This document shows positions 55,577 through 64,000 of a stretch of 64,000 nucleotides of DNA, piece after piece. Position 1 is the stretch's first letter; every line of letters starts with the position of its first letter. The notes beneath the pieces are model-generated. The model ran no database searches and had not been told where the DNA came from. It was given only the letters and a program-made list of their open reading frames with translations. A program made the translations under genes and the position numbers. Source of the stretch: Paracoccaceae bacterium (GTDB taxonomy: Bacteria; Pseudomonadota; Alphaproteobacteria; Rhodobacterales; Rhodobacteraceae); NCBI GenBank assembly GCA_017510335.1, contig JAFWNM010000041.1, forward strand, positions 62,001-126,000, in the 5' to 3' direction.

Positions 55577-56221
55577 TCATTTGTCAAGAATACCGGCGAT
55601 CTGCGTGGAAACAGCCGCCATTTCGGCCATTCCGTCCACGCCTTCCAAACGCCCCTTTGCATAGTAATAGCCCAGCAAAGGCGAGGTTTGTTTGTAATAC
55701 GCCATCAACCGCGTGCGCAGCGCGTCTTCTGTATCATCTGCGCGGCGCGTGAATTCGGTCCCACCGCAGGCATCGCATATCTCCGCCACTTTGGGCGGGC
55801 GCGTTGTGTCGTGATACACCTCGCCGCAGGCGGCGCAGGTGAAACGCCCGGTGATGCGGGCCACCAAGGCATCGTCATCCACGCGCATTTCAATAACGTG
55901 GTCAATCGCGCTGCCCTTGGACGCCATCAGCGCTTCTAGCGCGTCTGCTTGCGCCAATGTGCGCGGAAACCCGTCGAAAATGGCGCCCGCACCGTCCAGT
56001 GTGTCCAGCTTTTCGGCAATCAGACCGATGACAATATCATCAGTGACCAATTCGCCGCGCGCCATGACATCTGCGACCAGATTGCCCATTTCCGTGCCCG
56101 ATGTCTTGGCCTCGCGCAGCATGTCACCTGTTGACAGCTGCACCATGCCGCGTTTGCTCATCAGGTGTTTTGCCTGGGTGCCTTTGCCCGCACCCGGGGG
56201 GCCGATCAGAATGATGTTCAT
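55577..56221 (-). CDS. adk: Adenylate kinase
   Basis: 214 residues. P-loop [10 protein letters not shown] at 7-16. The LID domain has four cysteines (CAACGEVYH and CDACG), so it binds zinc, a form seen in some but not all proteobacteria. Converts AMP plus ATP to 2 ADP. Start overlaps the secY stop by 4 bases. Confidence 0.97.
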   Translation of the reverse strand: MNIILIGPPGAGKGTQAKHLMSKRGMVQLSTGDMLREAKTSGTEMGNLVADVMARGELVTDDIVIGLIAEKLDTLDGAGAIFDGFPRTLAQADALEALMASKGSAIDHVIEMRVDDDALVARITGRFTCAACGEVYHDTTRPPKVAEICDACGGTEFTRRADDTEDALRTRLMAYYKQTSPLLGYYYAKGRLEGVDGMAEMAAVSTQIAGILDK

Positions 56222-57591
56222 CGCCGCGCCGGTGCCTTCGGTTTGCCAGTGGTGCCGCGCCGCTTGCCTTTGCCGCGCAGTTGCGATTTTTCAAGCAGCC
56301 CTTCGTATTGATGCGCAAGCAGATGCGACTGAACGCGGTTGATGGTGTCCATCGTCACCGACACAACAATCAGAACGGATGTCCCGCCGAAATAGAACGG
56401 AATGGCCAACTGCCCGCGCAGAATTTCAGGAAGCAGACATACTGCCGCCAGATAGATGGACCCGACTGTGACAAGGCGCGTGACCACATAATCCAGATAA
56501 TCCTGCGTGCGCTTGCCAGGGCGAATCCCCGGAATAAACCCGTTCTGGTTCTTCAGGTTCTCGGCCACGTCATCGGTCTTGAAGGACACGTTTTGTGTAT
56601 AAAAGAAGGTGAAGAAAATGATCATCGCCGTGAAGAACAACAGATAGGCGGGCTGGCCGGGGCCAAAATACGCCAGCACTGTGGCCATCAGTTCGCTTTG
56701 TGAATTCCCCGAGAAGGTTGCAACGGTTGTCGGCAACAACAACAGCGAGGATGCAAAGATTGCGGGAATCACGTTTGCGGGGTTCACCTTGATGGGCAGG
56801 TGGGATTGCCCGCCATCAAACACCTTCATCCCGACCTGACGCCGTGGGTATTGAATAGTAATCTTGCGGATGGCGCGTTCCATGAACACCACGAAGGCAA
56901 TCACGCCAATCATCATGACCACGACACCAATAATCACCGCAGGGGAAATGTCGCCCGAACGCCCCTGACTCAGGAATTGGGCCAGCGCGGCGGGAATTTC
57001 GGCAATGATGCCCACGAAAATGATCAGCGAAATGCCGTTACCAATGCCGCGCTCGGTGATCTGTTCGCCCAGCCACATCAGGAACATGGTGCCGCCCACC
57101 AGCGTGATGACCACCGCCGCACGGAAGAACCAGCCCGGATCAGTTGCCAGATCGCCTGCTTCCAGCGACACGGCCAACCCGTAAGACTGCCCCAACGCCA
57201 GCAGCACTGTCAGATAGCGGGTATATTGGTTCAGCTTGCGCCGTCCCATTTCGCCTTCTTTTTTCAGCTGTTTCCACGGCTCATACATCGCGCCGACAAG
57301 TTGCACGATAATGGCTGCGGAAATGTAGGGCATGATGCCAAGCGCGAAAATACCCATGCGGCTGATGGCACCGCCGGTGAACATGTTCAGCATGCCGCCG
57401 ATGCCCGCCGCCGCTTCATCCATGAATTCACGCAAGGCCAGACCGTCAATGCCCGGAACCGGAATATAAGTGCCGATGCGGTAGACGATCAGCAGCCCCA
57501 ACGCGAAAAAGATGCGTTTGCGCAGGTCGGTCGCCTTCGCCAGCGCCCCCCAGCTTGTATTGGCCGCGAGTTTGTCAGCAGCAGATGCCAT
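56218..57591 (-). CDS. secY: Preprotein translocase subunit SecY
   Basis: 457 residues with ten membrane helices. Family signatures [18 protein letters not shown] near helix 1 and the cytoplasmic loop [18 protein letters not shown] with [19 protein letters not shown]. It is the channel subunit of the Sec translocon. Between rplO and adk, as usual. Confidence 0.98.
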   Translation of the reverse strand: MASAADKLAANTSWGALAKATDLRKRIFFALGLLIVYRIGTYIPVPGIDGLALREFMDEAAAGIGGMLNMFTGGAISRMGIFALGIMPYISAAIIVQLVGAMYEPWKQLKKEGEMGRRKLNQYTRYLTVLLALGQSYGLAVSLEAGDLATDPGWFFRAAVVITLVGGTMFLMWLGEQITERGIGNGISLIIFVGIIAEIPAALAQFLSQGRSGDISPAVIIGVVVMMIGVIAFVVFMERAIRKITIQYPRRQVGMKVFDGGQSHLPIKVNPANVIPAIFASSLLLLPTTVATFSGNSQSELMATVLAYFGPGQPAYLLFFTAMIIFFTFFYTQNVSFKTDDVAENLKNQNGFIPGIRPGKRTQDYLDYVVTRLVTVGSIYLAAVCLLPEILRGQLAIPFYFGGTSVLIVVSVTMDTINRVQSHLLAHQYEGLLEKSQLRGKGKRRGTTGKPKAPARR

Positions 57592-57695
57592 GCTCGTCTC
57601 TCTCTTACATGTCAGCGCCGCCGGACCGGGGTCCCGGTCGGCGGCGCGAAAACCCTATGGGGTGATGTAAGCGGCGCAAGCGCCGGTCACAACCA

Positions 57696-58187
57696 TTATT
57701 CGGCTGCCGCCGCTTCCTTTTTCGGTGCGGGCGTCAGAATTTCGACTGTGCCGCCAGCTTTTTCGACAGCATCCTGTGCCGATTTCGACACACCTGTTAC
57801 CTGCAGGTTGATCTTGGTGCTGATCTCGCCTTTGGCCAGAACGCGCACACCGTCACGCTTGCGACGGACCAGACCGGATGCAATCAGCGCATCTTCGGTG
57901 ATGGTGGTGCTGGCGTCCAGCTTGCCTTCGGTGATGAATTTTTCGATCAGGCCAAGATTGACCACTGCGAATGCCTTGCGGTTTGGCTTGTTGAAGCCGC
58001 GCTTTGGCAGACGCATGTAAAGTGGCATCTGGCCGCCTTCATACGACTTGATTGCAACACCAGAACGCGAGTTCTGGCCCTTGATACCACGGCCACCCAT
58101 TTTACCCTTGCCCGAACCGGGGCCACGGCCGACGCGCATGCGCTTTTTGGTTGCGCCTGCATTATCGCGAAGTTCATTCAGTTTCAT
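57696..58187 (-). CDS. rplO: 50S ribosomal protein L15
   Basis: 163 residues from the ATG at 58187 with AAAGGAGA upstream; the frame extends to 58217 without support. L15 landmarks [20 protein letters not shown] and [18 protein letters not shown]. Alanine/glutamate-rich tail. First gene of this operon copy: rpmD and rpsE, its usual upstream neighbours, are not present to the right. Confidence 0.97.
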   Translation of the reverse strand: MKLNELRDNAGATKKRMRVGRGPGSGKGKMGGRGIKGQNSRSGVAIKSYEGGQMPLYMRLPKRGFNKPNRKAFAVVNLGLIEKFITEGKLDASTTITEDALIASGLVRRKRDGVRVLAKGEISTKINLQVTGVSKSAQDAVEKAGGTVEILTPAPKKEAAAAE

Positions 58188-58257
58188 GTCGCCATCTCCT
58201 TTGCCGGAAAACCCCATCAGCGACGAATCAGGGCCACGCGGCGTTGCACTTCATATA

Positions 58258-58273
58258 CAGGGAAAAATCCCTG
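58258..58273 (-). promoter_or_regulatory. Hairpin at the predicted 5' end of the rplO transcript
   Basis: CAGGGA/TCCCTG 6-bp stem with a 4-base loop. It coincides with the start predicted from the promoter at 58280-58308, so it may cap and stabilise the 5' end of the message. Confidence 0.4.
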
Positions 58274-58279
58274 CGGGGG

Positions 58280-58308
58280 CGTATAGACGGGTTGCGGGGG
58301 TGTTTCAA
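58280..58308 (-). promoter_or_regulatory. Candidate promoter of the rplO-secY-adk operon
   Basis: On the minus strand, TTGAAA (58303-58308), 17-base spacer, TATACG (58280-58285), about 90 bases upstream of rplO. It explains how the operon is expressed without the rest of the spc genes in front. Confidence 0.55.
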
Positions 58309-58376
58309 GCCACTCTCACCCGCAAGGATGCGGATGTGTTCGGCGCCTGACTGGTGCGCAGTGGGTTTGTCGGTTG

Positions 58377-58390
58377 CAAGATATATCTTG
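58377..58390. promoter_or_regulatory. 14-bp palindrome in the rplO / NDUFS4-like divergent gap
   Basis: CAAGATATATCTTG is a perfect 14-bp palindrome in the 398-base gap between the divergent rplO and NDUFS4-like genes. Its form suits a dimeric repressor site. Apart from this, the rplO promoter and its hairpin, nothing else is recognisable in 58188-58585. Confidence 0.4.
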
Positions 58391-58585
58391 TCGCCCGGTG
58401 TGCGCGCCCTATCTGCCTGATGGCAGTCAGAAATTTGCGGATGCCTGAAAGGCCAACTCCTCGTTCTGTCTTTTGGGCGGCCCTATTTTTCTGGCTGCAC
58501 CTTGGTATGTCATGCGCGCCGCGTGCCTGCTTGCATCGCAGCCCGGTTTCGCGCATACAACATGCGTCAAGACAAGAGGTTTGCC

Positions 58586-58897
58586 ATGCGTGCCCGTATT
58601 TACCGCCCTGCCCGCAACGCCATGCAGTCCGGCACGGCCAAAACCCATCATTGGGTGCTGGAGTTTTCGCCCGCGCAAGCGCGCAAGATCGATCCGCTTA
58701 TGGGCTGGACCAGTTCCGGGGACATGGACGCGCAGGTGAAACTGCGTTTTGACGAGCGCAATGATGCTGAAGCTTATGCGCGTGCACACGGGATCGAATT
58801 TAACGTCATAGAACCCAAAACCCGACGTCCGAACCTGCGTCCCGGCGGATATGGCGACAATTTCGCAACCAACCGCAGGCAAGTCTGGACGCATTGA
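58586..58897 (+). CDS. NDUFS4-like accessory subunit of complex I
   Basis: 103 residues from the ATG at 58586 with AGAGG 6 bases upstream; an ATG at 58562 is possible. Family signature [14 protein letters not shown], then HHWVLEFSP and [15 protein letters not shown] at the end. Homologous to the mitochondrial 18-kDa subunit found in alphaproteobacterial NADH dehydrogenase. The nuo cluster is elsewhere. It is divergent from rplO. Confidence 0.88.
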   Translation: MRARIYRPARNAMQSGTAKTHHWVLEFSPAQARKIDPLMGWTSSGDMDAQVKLRFDERNDAEAYARAHGIEFNVIEPKTRRPNLRPGGYGDNFATNRRQVWTH

Positions 58898-58986
58898 CGC
58901 GTTGTCATGCACTTCCATAATCGCTGAGGATCGACCGGGCTTTTGCGCAGGTCAGGGGGTTTCACCGGCATTTGATGTGAAGGTCG

Positions 58987-59832
58987 TCACCCCTTCACTG
59001 CGCCTGCGGTCATGCCGCTGACGATAAAGCGGTTCGCAGTCAGCGCAAATACGATCACTGGCGCGATGACCAGCACAGCATAGGCAGCGATGATGCCGTA
59101 TTCCGCGCCCGCCTCTGCGCCACCAAGAAAACGGGTAATCCCCACAGTCAGGGGCTGCGCATCATTACCGGCAAGAAACAGCGCGAACAGGTATTCATTC
59201 CATGATATGATGAACACCAGAATGGCCAGCGCCACAATGCCCGACCGCACCACCGGCACCGAGACATTCCAGAACAGGTGCCAAGGGCTGCACCCGTCCA
59301 CGATTCCGGCTTCTTCCAACTCATGGGGGACGGTGTCGAAAAACCCCACCAGCATCCATGTCGCAAACGGGATGTGGATGGACAAATGTGCCAGCAACAG
59401 CCCCAGGCGCGACCCTGACAGACCCAGATTGACGAAGATCAGGAACAACGGCAGCGCCAGAACCACATAGGGAATAAAGCGCATGGCCAGAACACCGAAG
59501 GACACCGCTTCGCGGGCGCGGCCGGATATTTTGGTTAGCCCGTAAGCCAGCGGCACACAGACAACCAAAGTGATGACCACAGCCGAGGCGGAGATGATCA
59601 CCGAATTGGTGAAGAAGAACCAGAAATCCCCACGCGTAAATGCCTGCGAGAAATTTTCCAGCGTGAAATCGCGGAAGGTCAGCAGGTCCAGCGGGCTGCG
59701 AAACAGCGCTGTGCGGTTCAGGCTGGCGGCCACCAGCATTACCGGCGGCAGAAGTGAGATGCAAAGCCACAGCCCCAGAAGCGCGTGAACAACCCAGACC
59801 ATGCCGCGTTTCTTCATCCGAGCGGAGATCAT
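58987..59832 (-). CDS. Carbohydrate ABC transporter permease (MalG-type)
   Basis: 281 residues with six membrane helices. The EAA loop that docks on the ATPase is around ELEEAGIVDGCSPWHLFWNV. Last gene of the sugar-type importer operon, overlapping the MalF-type permease by 4 bases. Substrate not determined. Confidence 0.92.
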   Translation of the reverse strand: MISARMKKRGMVWVVHALLGLWLCISLLPPVMLVAASLNRTALFRSPLDLLTFRDFTLENFSQAFTRGDFWFFFTNSVIISASAVVITLVVCVPLAYGLTKISGRAREAVSFGVLAMRFIPYVVLALPLFLIFVNLGLSGSRLGLLLAHLSIHIPFATWMLVGFFDTVPHELEEAGIVDGCSPWHLFWNVSVPVVRSGIVALAILVFIISWNEYLFALFLAGNDAQPLTVGITRFLGGAEAGAEYGIIAAYAVLVIAPVIVFALTANRFIVSGMTAGAVKG

Positions 59833-60719
59833 GCCTTGTCCCCCAGTGTCTTGCGATAAACTGTAATGTAAAGCCAGGCCACCACAGCCATGATGATGAA
59901 CATGGTGAAGGCGATTGTGTTTGCCATGCCCATGTCCTGATTGGCGATCCCGCGATTATAGGCGAAAATCGACAGCACCGTGGTAGATCGTCCCGGGCCA
60001 CCCCCGGTCAAGGCCCAGATCATGTCGAACTCCCGGAAAGCCGACGTGATGATGATGATCGACACAAACAGGATATGCGGCCGCAACATGGGCAGAACGA
60101 TATACCACAGCGCCTGAAACGGTCCTGCGCCGTCAACGCGGCCTGCTTCGTGCAATTCGTCCGGGATGGTGGTCAGCGCGGCATAGAATACCAGCGTGGC
60201 CAGCGGGATCAGGTGCCATGAATTGGTGATGATCGTCGCCCAAAGCGCGGTTTCACGGTCCAGCAACCAATAGGGCGCGGGGCCACCAAAAAAGCCCAGC
60301 ACCTGATTCAGCACGCCGACTTCCTGTTGCCAGATGAAAAACCGCCACGCGATGCCGCCCACCACGGGGGTCATCACGAACGGGATCAGGAACAGCGCCA
60401 TCCACATGGCGCGCAGCTTCACTTGCCGTGCATTCAGCAAAAATGCGATCAATATGCCCATGCCCACCGAAAGCACCAGACAGCCAAGCGTGAATATGCC
60501 CGTGATCCGCAGCGAATTCATATAGAGCGGGTCGGCAAAGGCGCGGCGGTAATTTTCAAGGCCCACAAAATTCTGGTTGCGGAAGGAATACAGAAACACG
60601 TCATGCAGGCTGTAGCGCAACCCCATGAACAGGGGCGTTCCGACAATCGCCGCCATCAGCAGCAGCCCCGGCAGGATGAACCACCAGCCGCGTGTAAATT
60701 TATCGCGCCGAGATGCCAT
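59829..60719 (-). CDS. Carbohydrate ABC transporter permease (MalF-type)
   Basis: 296 residues with six membrane helices. EAA loop around ELHEAGRVDGAGPFQALWYI. The partner permease starts within its last codons. It is separated from the binding-protein gene by a 58-base gap with a GC stem-loop. Confidence 0.92.
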   Translation of the reverse strand: MASRRDKFTRGWWFILPGLLLMAAIVGTPLFMGLRYSLHDVFLYSFRNQNFVGLENYRRAFADPLYMNSLRITGIFTLGCLVLSVGMGILIAFLLNARQVKLRAMWMALFLIPFVMTPVVGGIAWRFFIWQQEVGVLNQVLGFFGGPAPYWLLDRETALWATIITNSWHLIPLATLVFYAALTTIPDELHEAGRVDGAGPFQALWYIVLPMLRPHILFVSIIIITSAFREFDMIWALTGGGPGRSTTVLSIFAYNRGIANQDMGMANTIAFTMFIIMAVVAWLYITVYRKTLGDKA

Positions 60720-60742
60720 GTCGCATGTCCCTTCCCTGAACG

Positions 60743-60769
60743 GGCGCGGGCAGGGGGACCGCCCGCGCC
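60743..60769 (-). promoter_or_regulatory. Stem-loop between the binding-protein and permease genes
   Basis: Perfect 9-bp stem GGCGCGGGC / GCCCGCGCC with a 9-base loop and no T-run. In ABC operons such loops protect the binding-protein message and lower permease expression; that role is inferred here. Confidence 0.55.
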
Positions 60770-60777
60770 AAAGTGGT

Positions 60778-62139
60778 TTATTCGATATAACCGGCGCGGC
60801 GGAAGGCGCTGGTCATTTCGTTTACCCAGCGCGTCTGGGCCTGTTCGGGGGTCAGATCACCCGAAAACACATCGGTAATGAATTCGGTCGTGCCGTTCCA
60901 CATGACCGCGCCATATTCCGGGATGCCCTGACGGATGAAGACAGAGTCCAGCACTTGTTCATAGGCGGGCAGGAAGTCGGGGTAATAGGGGCGCAGATTG
61001 CGCAATTCCTCGCTGGCAAAATGGCCAGAGGTCGAGAATTGCTCGGACTGCTTGCCCCATTCGACTTCATTATCCTGCAACATCCATTTCAGGAACTTGA
61101 ACGCCTCTTCGGCATTGGGGGTGTCAAAGATGAACACACCGCCGCCGCCAAGGAAGGGCGTGCCCTGTGTCAGATCCGCGATATTGTCTTCCCACATCGG
61201 AAGCGGGCTGTAGCTAGTGTTGCCTGCGGCACTGCCAGCGTCATCCTCAACCGTGCCCACACCTTGGGGCCACATTGTGGCTGTCGCCAGCCGCCCGTCG
61301 CGGAACATTTCCAGCCCTTCAAGGAAACCCCAGTTCTGCGATTCACGCGGGGCGGTGTTCTGGGCCAGATCGACGAAATATTCCGCAGCTTCCACAACAA
61401 TCGGGTTGTCGATATCGGGGGTGAAATCTTCATCCCAGCCAGCCACGCCGGTGGAATACAGAACAACAATGAAGCTGCGCGTGATGCCCGCGCCTGCACC
61501 CAGTGCGTCGGCCCAGCCGTACACAGCGCGGTCCAGCGGTTCCCCTGCCAGCGTTTCGCCCGCGTCACGGGTAAAGAAACCCGCCACCTCGCGCAATTCC
61601 GACCATGTGGCGGGAACTGTCAGTTCGCGGCCAAATTCGGCTTCAAACGCGGCCTGTTCGTCGGGGTGCTCGAACCAGTCACGGCGCACGATCAGCATGG
61701 GCGCGGCAGGGGTGGTGGGCAGGGCGATAATCTCGCCGGGGCGCGCATCCGAACGCATGTGGCTTTCGATCACAAGTTCAGGGTAGGCGTTTACATTGAA
61801 CCCGTGTTCTTCGATGAAAGGGGTCAGATCAACCACATGATCGACAAAACTGCCAAACCAGCCGGGGCTGTGATACCCCAGATCCCAGCGCCCTGTGCCA
61901 CCGATGGCTTCAATCGACATCTGGTCGCGCAACTGGTTGGGCGGCAGGATTTCACCGATCACCCTGATGCCTGTTTCTTCTTCGTATTTCGGTGCGAAAT
62001 AGTTGATAACCGCATCCGCTTCGGCGCCAGGGTGCAATGCCCAGCGGATGGTCACATCCTGCGCCATGGCGCTGCCGGCCATGGTCAGACCAAGGGCAAG
62101 CCCCCCGGCCAAAGTTGCGTTTCTTTTCAGTTCAGTCAT
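60778..62139 (-). CDS. Periplasmic sugar-type solute-binding protein (family 1)
   Basis: 453 residues from the ATG at 62139, with GGAGGAGG upstream; the in-frame GTG at 62157 is part of that site. Signal peptide LAGGLALGLTMAGSAMA. The mature part has the family 1 pattern RWDLGYHSPGWFGSFVDHV and SAMA cleavage near residue 26. Ligand unknown: the neighbouring kinase hints at a sugar or polyol. Followed by two permeases. Confidence 0.9.
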   Translation of the reverse strand: MTELKRNATLAGGLALGLTMAGSAMAQDVTIRWALHPGAEADAVINYFAPKYEEETGIRVIGEILPPNQLRDQMSIEAIGGTGRWDLGYHSPGWFGSFVDHVVDLTPFIEEHGFNVNAYPELVIESHMRSDARPGEIIALPTTPAAPMLIVRRDWFEHPDEQAAFEAEFGRELTVPATWSELREVAGFFTRDAGETLAGEPLDRAVYGWADALGAGAGITRSFIVVLYSTGVAGWDEDFTPDIDNPIVVEAAEYFVDLAQNTAPRESQNWGFLEGLEMFRDGRLATATMWPQGVGTVEDDAGSAAGNTSYSPLPMWEDNIADLTQGTPFLGGGGVFIFDTPNAEEAFKFLKWMLQDNEVEWGKQSEQFSTSGHFASEELRNLRPYYPDFLPAYEQVLDSVFIRQGIPEYGAVMWNGTTEFITDVFSGDLTPEQAQTRWVNEMTSAFRRAGYIE

Positions 62140-62182
62140 CGGTTTTTCCTCCTCCACGATGTCTGCATTTGGCGGGCGCGGT

Positions 62183-63238
62183 TCAGTTCAGCCGCGCCTC
62201 TGTTGTCGGGTCGAAAAGATGGATGCGCCCCGGCAAAGGGCTGAGTGTCAGCGACTGGTCCGGGTGCAGGTCATGGCGTTCGCGCAAAACGACAGTCATG
62301 GGCGTGTCGCCCAACTGTGTGCCGACATGGATTTCCGCACCTGTGGGTTCCACAATTCTGACGCGCGTGGACAAGCCTGCCTGCGCCACGATCAGGTCTT
62401 CGGGGCGAATGCCCACCCGCACAACGTCACCATCCGCAAGTGTGACACCGTCGGGCATGGGCAGGGTTTGGCCATCTGCAAATACCAGCTTGCCCGAAGA
62501 TACCCTTGCATCCATCAAGTTCATCGCAGGCGAGCCGATGAAGCCCGCGACAAACAGATTGGCCGGGCGGTCATACAAGTCCAGCGGCGAACCGGCCTGT
62601 TTGACCACGCCATCATGCATCACGACAATCACATCGGCCATGGTCATGGCTTCGATCTGGTCATGGGTGACATATACGGTTGTCACCTTCAGGCGTTGGT
62701 GCAATTGCTTGATTTCGGCGCGCATCTGCACGCGCAGCTTGGCATCAAGGTTCGACAGCGGTTCGTCGAACAGGAACACTTGCGGATTGCGCACAATGGC
62801 GCGGCCCATGGCCACACGCTGGCGCTGTCCCCCCGAAAGCTGGCGCGGATAGCGTTCCAGAAGGGCGGATAGGTTCAGGATACCGGCGGCATGATCCACC
62901 CTGCGCGCGATTTCGGCCTTGTCCACCTTTGCCAGTTTCAGTGCAAATCCCATGTTCTGGGCTACGGTCATATGTGGATACAGCCCGTAATTCTGAAACA
63001 CCATTGCGATGTCACGGTCTTTCGGGGCCATGTCATTGACTTCGGTATCGCCAATCAGGATTGCGCCGGATGTGACATCCTCCAGCCCCGCGATGATGCG
63101 CAACAGCGTGGATTTTCCGCAACCTGACGGCCCCACCAGCACCACGAAGGCCCCATCTGCGATCTCGATGTCGATTCCATGAATGACGCGGGTGCCGCCA
63201 AAGGACTTCTCGACATTCTGGATACTTACACCTGCCAT
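62183..63238 (-). CDS. ABC transporter ATPase (UgpC/MalK-type)
   Basis: 351 residues from the ATG at 63238 with GGGGGA 4 bases upstream. Walker A GPSGCGKST, signature LSGGQRQRVAMGRAI, Walker B VFLFDEPLSNLD, and a C-terminal TOBE/OB regulatory domain, as in MalK and UgpC. Drives the importer formed by the permeases downstream. Confidence 0.95.
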   Translation of the reverse strand: MAGVSIQNVEKSFGGTRVIHGIDIEIADGAFVVLVGPSGCGKSTLLRIIAGLEDVTSGAILIGDTEVNDMAPKDRDIAMVFQNYGLYPHMTVAQNMGFALKLAKVDKAEIARRVDHAAGILNLSALLERYPRQLSGGQRQRVAMGRAIVRNPQVFLFDEPLSNLDAKLRVQMRAEIKQLHQRLKVTTVYVTHDQIEAMTMADVIVVMHDGVVKQAGSPLDLYDRPANLFVAGFIGSPAMNLMDARVSSGKLVFADGQTLPMPDGVTLADGDVVRVGIRPEDLIVAQAGLSTRVRIVEPTGAEIHVGTQLGDTPMTVVLRERHDLHPDQSLTLSPLPGRIHLFDPTTEARLN

Positions 63239-63295
63239 CCATTCCCCCACTGTTCCGGCGCAGCATTGCACTGGCCTGTCCTTTTTCGAACAAGG

Positions 63296-63985
63296 TCAGC
63301 CGACATGGCGCACCCCGTTCTGTGATAGTGTGACCGTGATCCGGCCATCGGACTGCACCCGAAGGCACAGGTCTGGTTCGGCACTCTGGCCCAGCACTGT
63401 GCGCGCGTTGACCATGTCATTGCTGTCGGCGCGGGCTTCGGCCCGCGGCTGGCTCAGGCCATGGTCCAGCCACCGCGCGACAAGGCGCGCACGCAAGACG
63501 GGCAGCGGCACGTCAATCAACACCGTCATGTCGAACAGGCCGGCAAGTCCGGCCCAGTCGCCTGTGGAAAGCAGCAGATAATTGCCCTCGAACACGGCGA
63601 TACGCGCGTTTGTGTCCAGCGTTCCCGCGCCCGGCAGTGTCTTGTCCTGTGCGCGGTCGAACAGGGGGTAAGCGATTTTCCCCTGATCTGCGCGCACGGC
63701 CTGCACCAGCGACACGAAGCCAGCGCCATCAAAGGTTTCCGGCGCGCCCTTCCGTTCCAGCAGCCCTTTTGCCTGCAGGTCCGCATTGTCCAGATGAAAC
63801 CCGTCCATCGGCACCAGTGCGGCACTGCCGGGACCGGCTTGCGCGCAAAGCCGGGTCACCAGATCCGCGGCAAGGGTGGATTTTCCGGCGCCGGGCGGAC
63901 CTGCCAGCGCCACAAGCAACCGCTTGTCACCGCGCTGACGTGCCAGCACATGATCGGCCAACTGCGATGCAACACCTTCGTGCAA
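63296..63985 (-). CDS. P-loop kinase, uridine-kinase-like (FrcK-like position)
   Basis: 229 residues from a TTG at 63985; GGGAGGGG lies just upstream, but the frame stays open to the window edge so the start could be further out. Walker A GPPGAGKST; aspartate in VPMDGFHLDN; AVFEGNYLLL. It belongs to the uridine kinase/PRK-like family; similar genes sit in sugar ABC clusters (for example frcK in rhizobia), where they may phosphorylate the imported substrate. First visible gene of the ABC operon. Confidence 0.82.
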   Translation of the reverse strand: MHEGVASQLADHVLARQRGDKRLLVALAGPPGAGKSTLAADLVTRLCAQAGPGSAALVPMDGFHLDNADLQAKGLLERKGAPETFDGAGFVSLVQAVRADQGKIAYPLFDRAQDKTLPGAGTLDTNARIAVFEGNYLLLSTGDWAGLAGLFDMTVLIDVPLPVLRARLVARWLDHGLSQPRAEARADSNDMVNARTVLGQSAEPDLCLRVQSDGRITVTLSQNGVRHVG

Positions 63986-64000
63986 AATACCCCTCCCCGT

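Noticed and set aside
60625-62244. A 539-residue plus-strand open frame antisense to the binding-protein gene
   Set aside because: Shadow frame; the minus-strand gene has signal peptide, ribosome-binding site and operon context.

Overview
The window looks like a chromosomal segment of a Rhodobacterales-type alphaproteobacterium (Rhodobacteraceae/Paracoccaceae). The basis is high GC, the block rpmH-rnpA-yidD-ttcA-yidC-MOSC-engB-argB, the block rplO-secY-adk-rpsM-rpsK-rpoA-rplQ followed by a Do-like protease and rarA, and small families common in that order (ATP12-like chaperone, NDUFS4-like subunit, H-NS/HvrA-like protein, Hint-domain protein). No database search was possible; family calls rest on recognised motifs, lengths and gene order.

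Layout. 1-7.2 kb: end of an AraC regulator, a Fur/Mur regulator, a three-gene molybdoenzyme operon best read as cytoplasmic sulfite dehydrogenase soeABC, then a NUDT19-like Nudix hydrolase and a DUF983 protein. 7.3-9.4 kb: a stress-type module of EF-hand protein, ECF sigma factor, a frameshifted membrane-anchored anti-sigma-like gene, and a periplasmic metal-sensor-like protein. 9.4-19.7 kb: PleD-type diguanylate cyclase, DUF3572, aspS, rpsD, a Hint-domain protein, a hybrid histidine kinase with its LuxR-type response regulator, and methionine aminopeptidase. 19.7-30.6 kb: housekeeping and metabolic genes (BrkB/YihY, H-NS-like, ornithine cyclodeaminase-like, HAD, fghA, AEC transporter and its divergent TetR regulator, tex, RidA, mtaB, dapF), with a gene-free stretch at 27.4-28.0 kb carrying nested inverted repeats.

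30.8-36.1 kb is the accessory part: a 5.2-kb segment bracketed by tRNA-Lys and tRNA-Arg. It holds an IorAB-like two-subunit molybdenum hydroxylase, a decayed short-chain dehydrogenase with two frameshifts, unrecognised debris, and the C-terminal half of a serine recombinase whose last codons lie inside the tRNA-Arg gene. It reads as an eroded integrated element.

36.2-47.1 kb: a sensor kinase, a MerA/Lpd-like flavoprotein overlapping a TVP38/DedA-like membrane protein, then the rpmH-to-argB block for ribosome, RNase P, membrane insertion and tRNA thiolation, followed by a ferredoxin-like protein and a SixA-like phosphatase. 47.1-52.4 kb (minus): ATP12, HAD phosphatase, RluC-type pseudouridine synthase, rarA, DegQ/DegP-like protease. 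52.5-58.2 kb (minus): a self-contained rplO-secY-adk-(small membrane protein)-rpsM-rpsK-rpoA-rplQ unit with candidate promoters before rplO and rpsM and a clear terminator after rplQ; rpmD and the upstream spc genes are not adjacent. 58.6-64 kb: an NDUFS4-like complex I subunit, then a minus-strand carbohydrate-type ABC importer operon (kinase, ATPase, binding protein, two permeases).

No CRISPR array, rRNA, intact transposase or complete prophage was seen. I found no clearly new multi-gene system. The items most worth checking are the tRNA-bracketed island, the nested inverted-repeat block at 27.4-27.9 kb, the frameshifted anti-sigma-like gene, and the re-wired ribosomal-protein operon.
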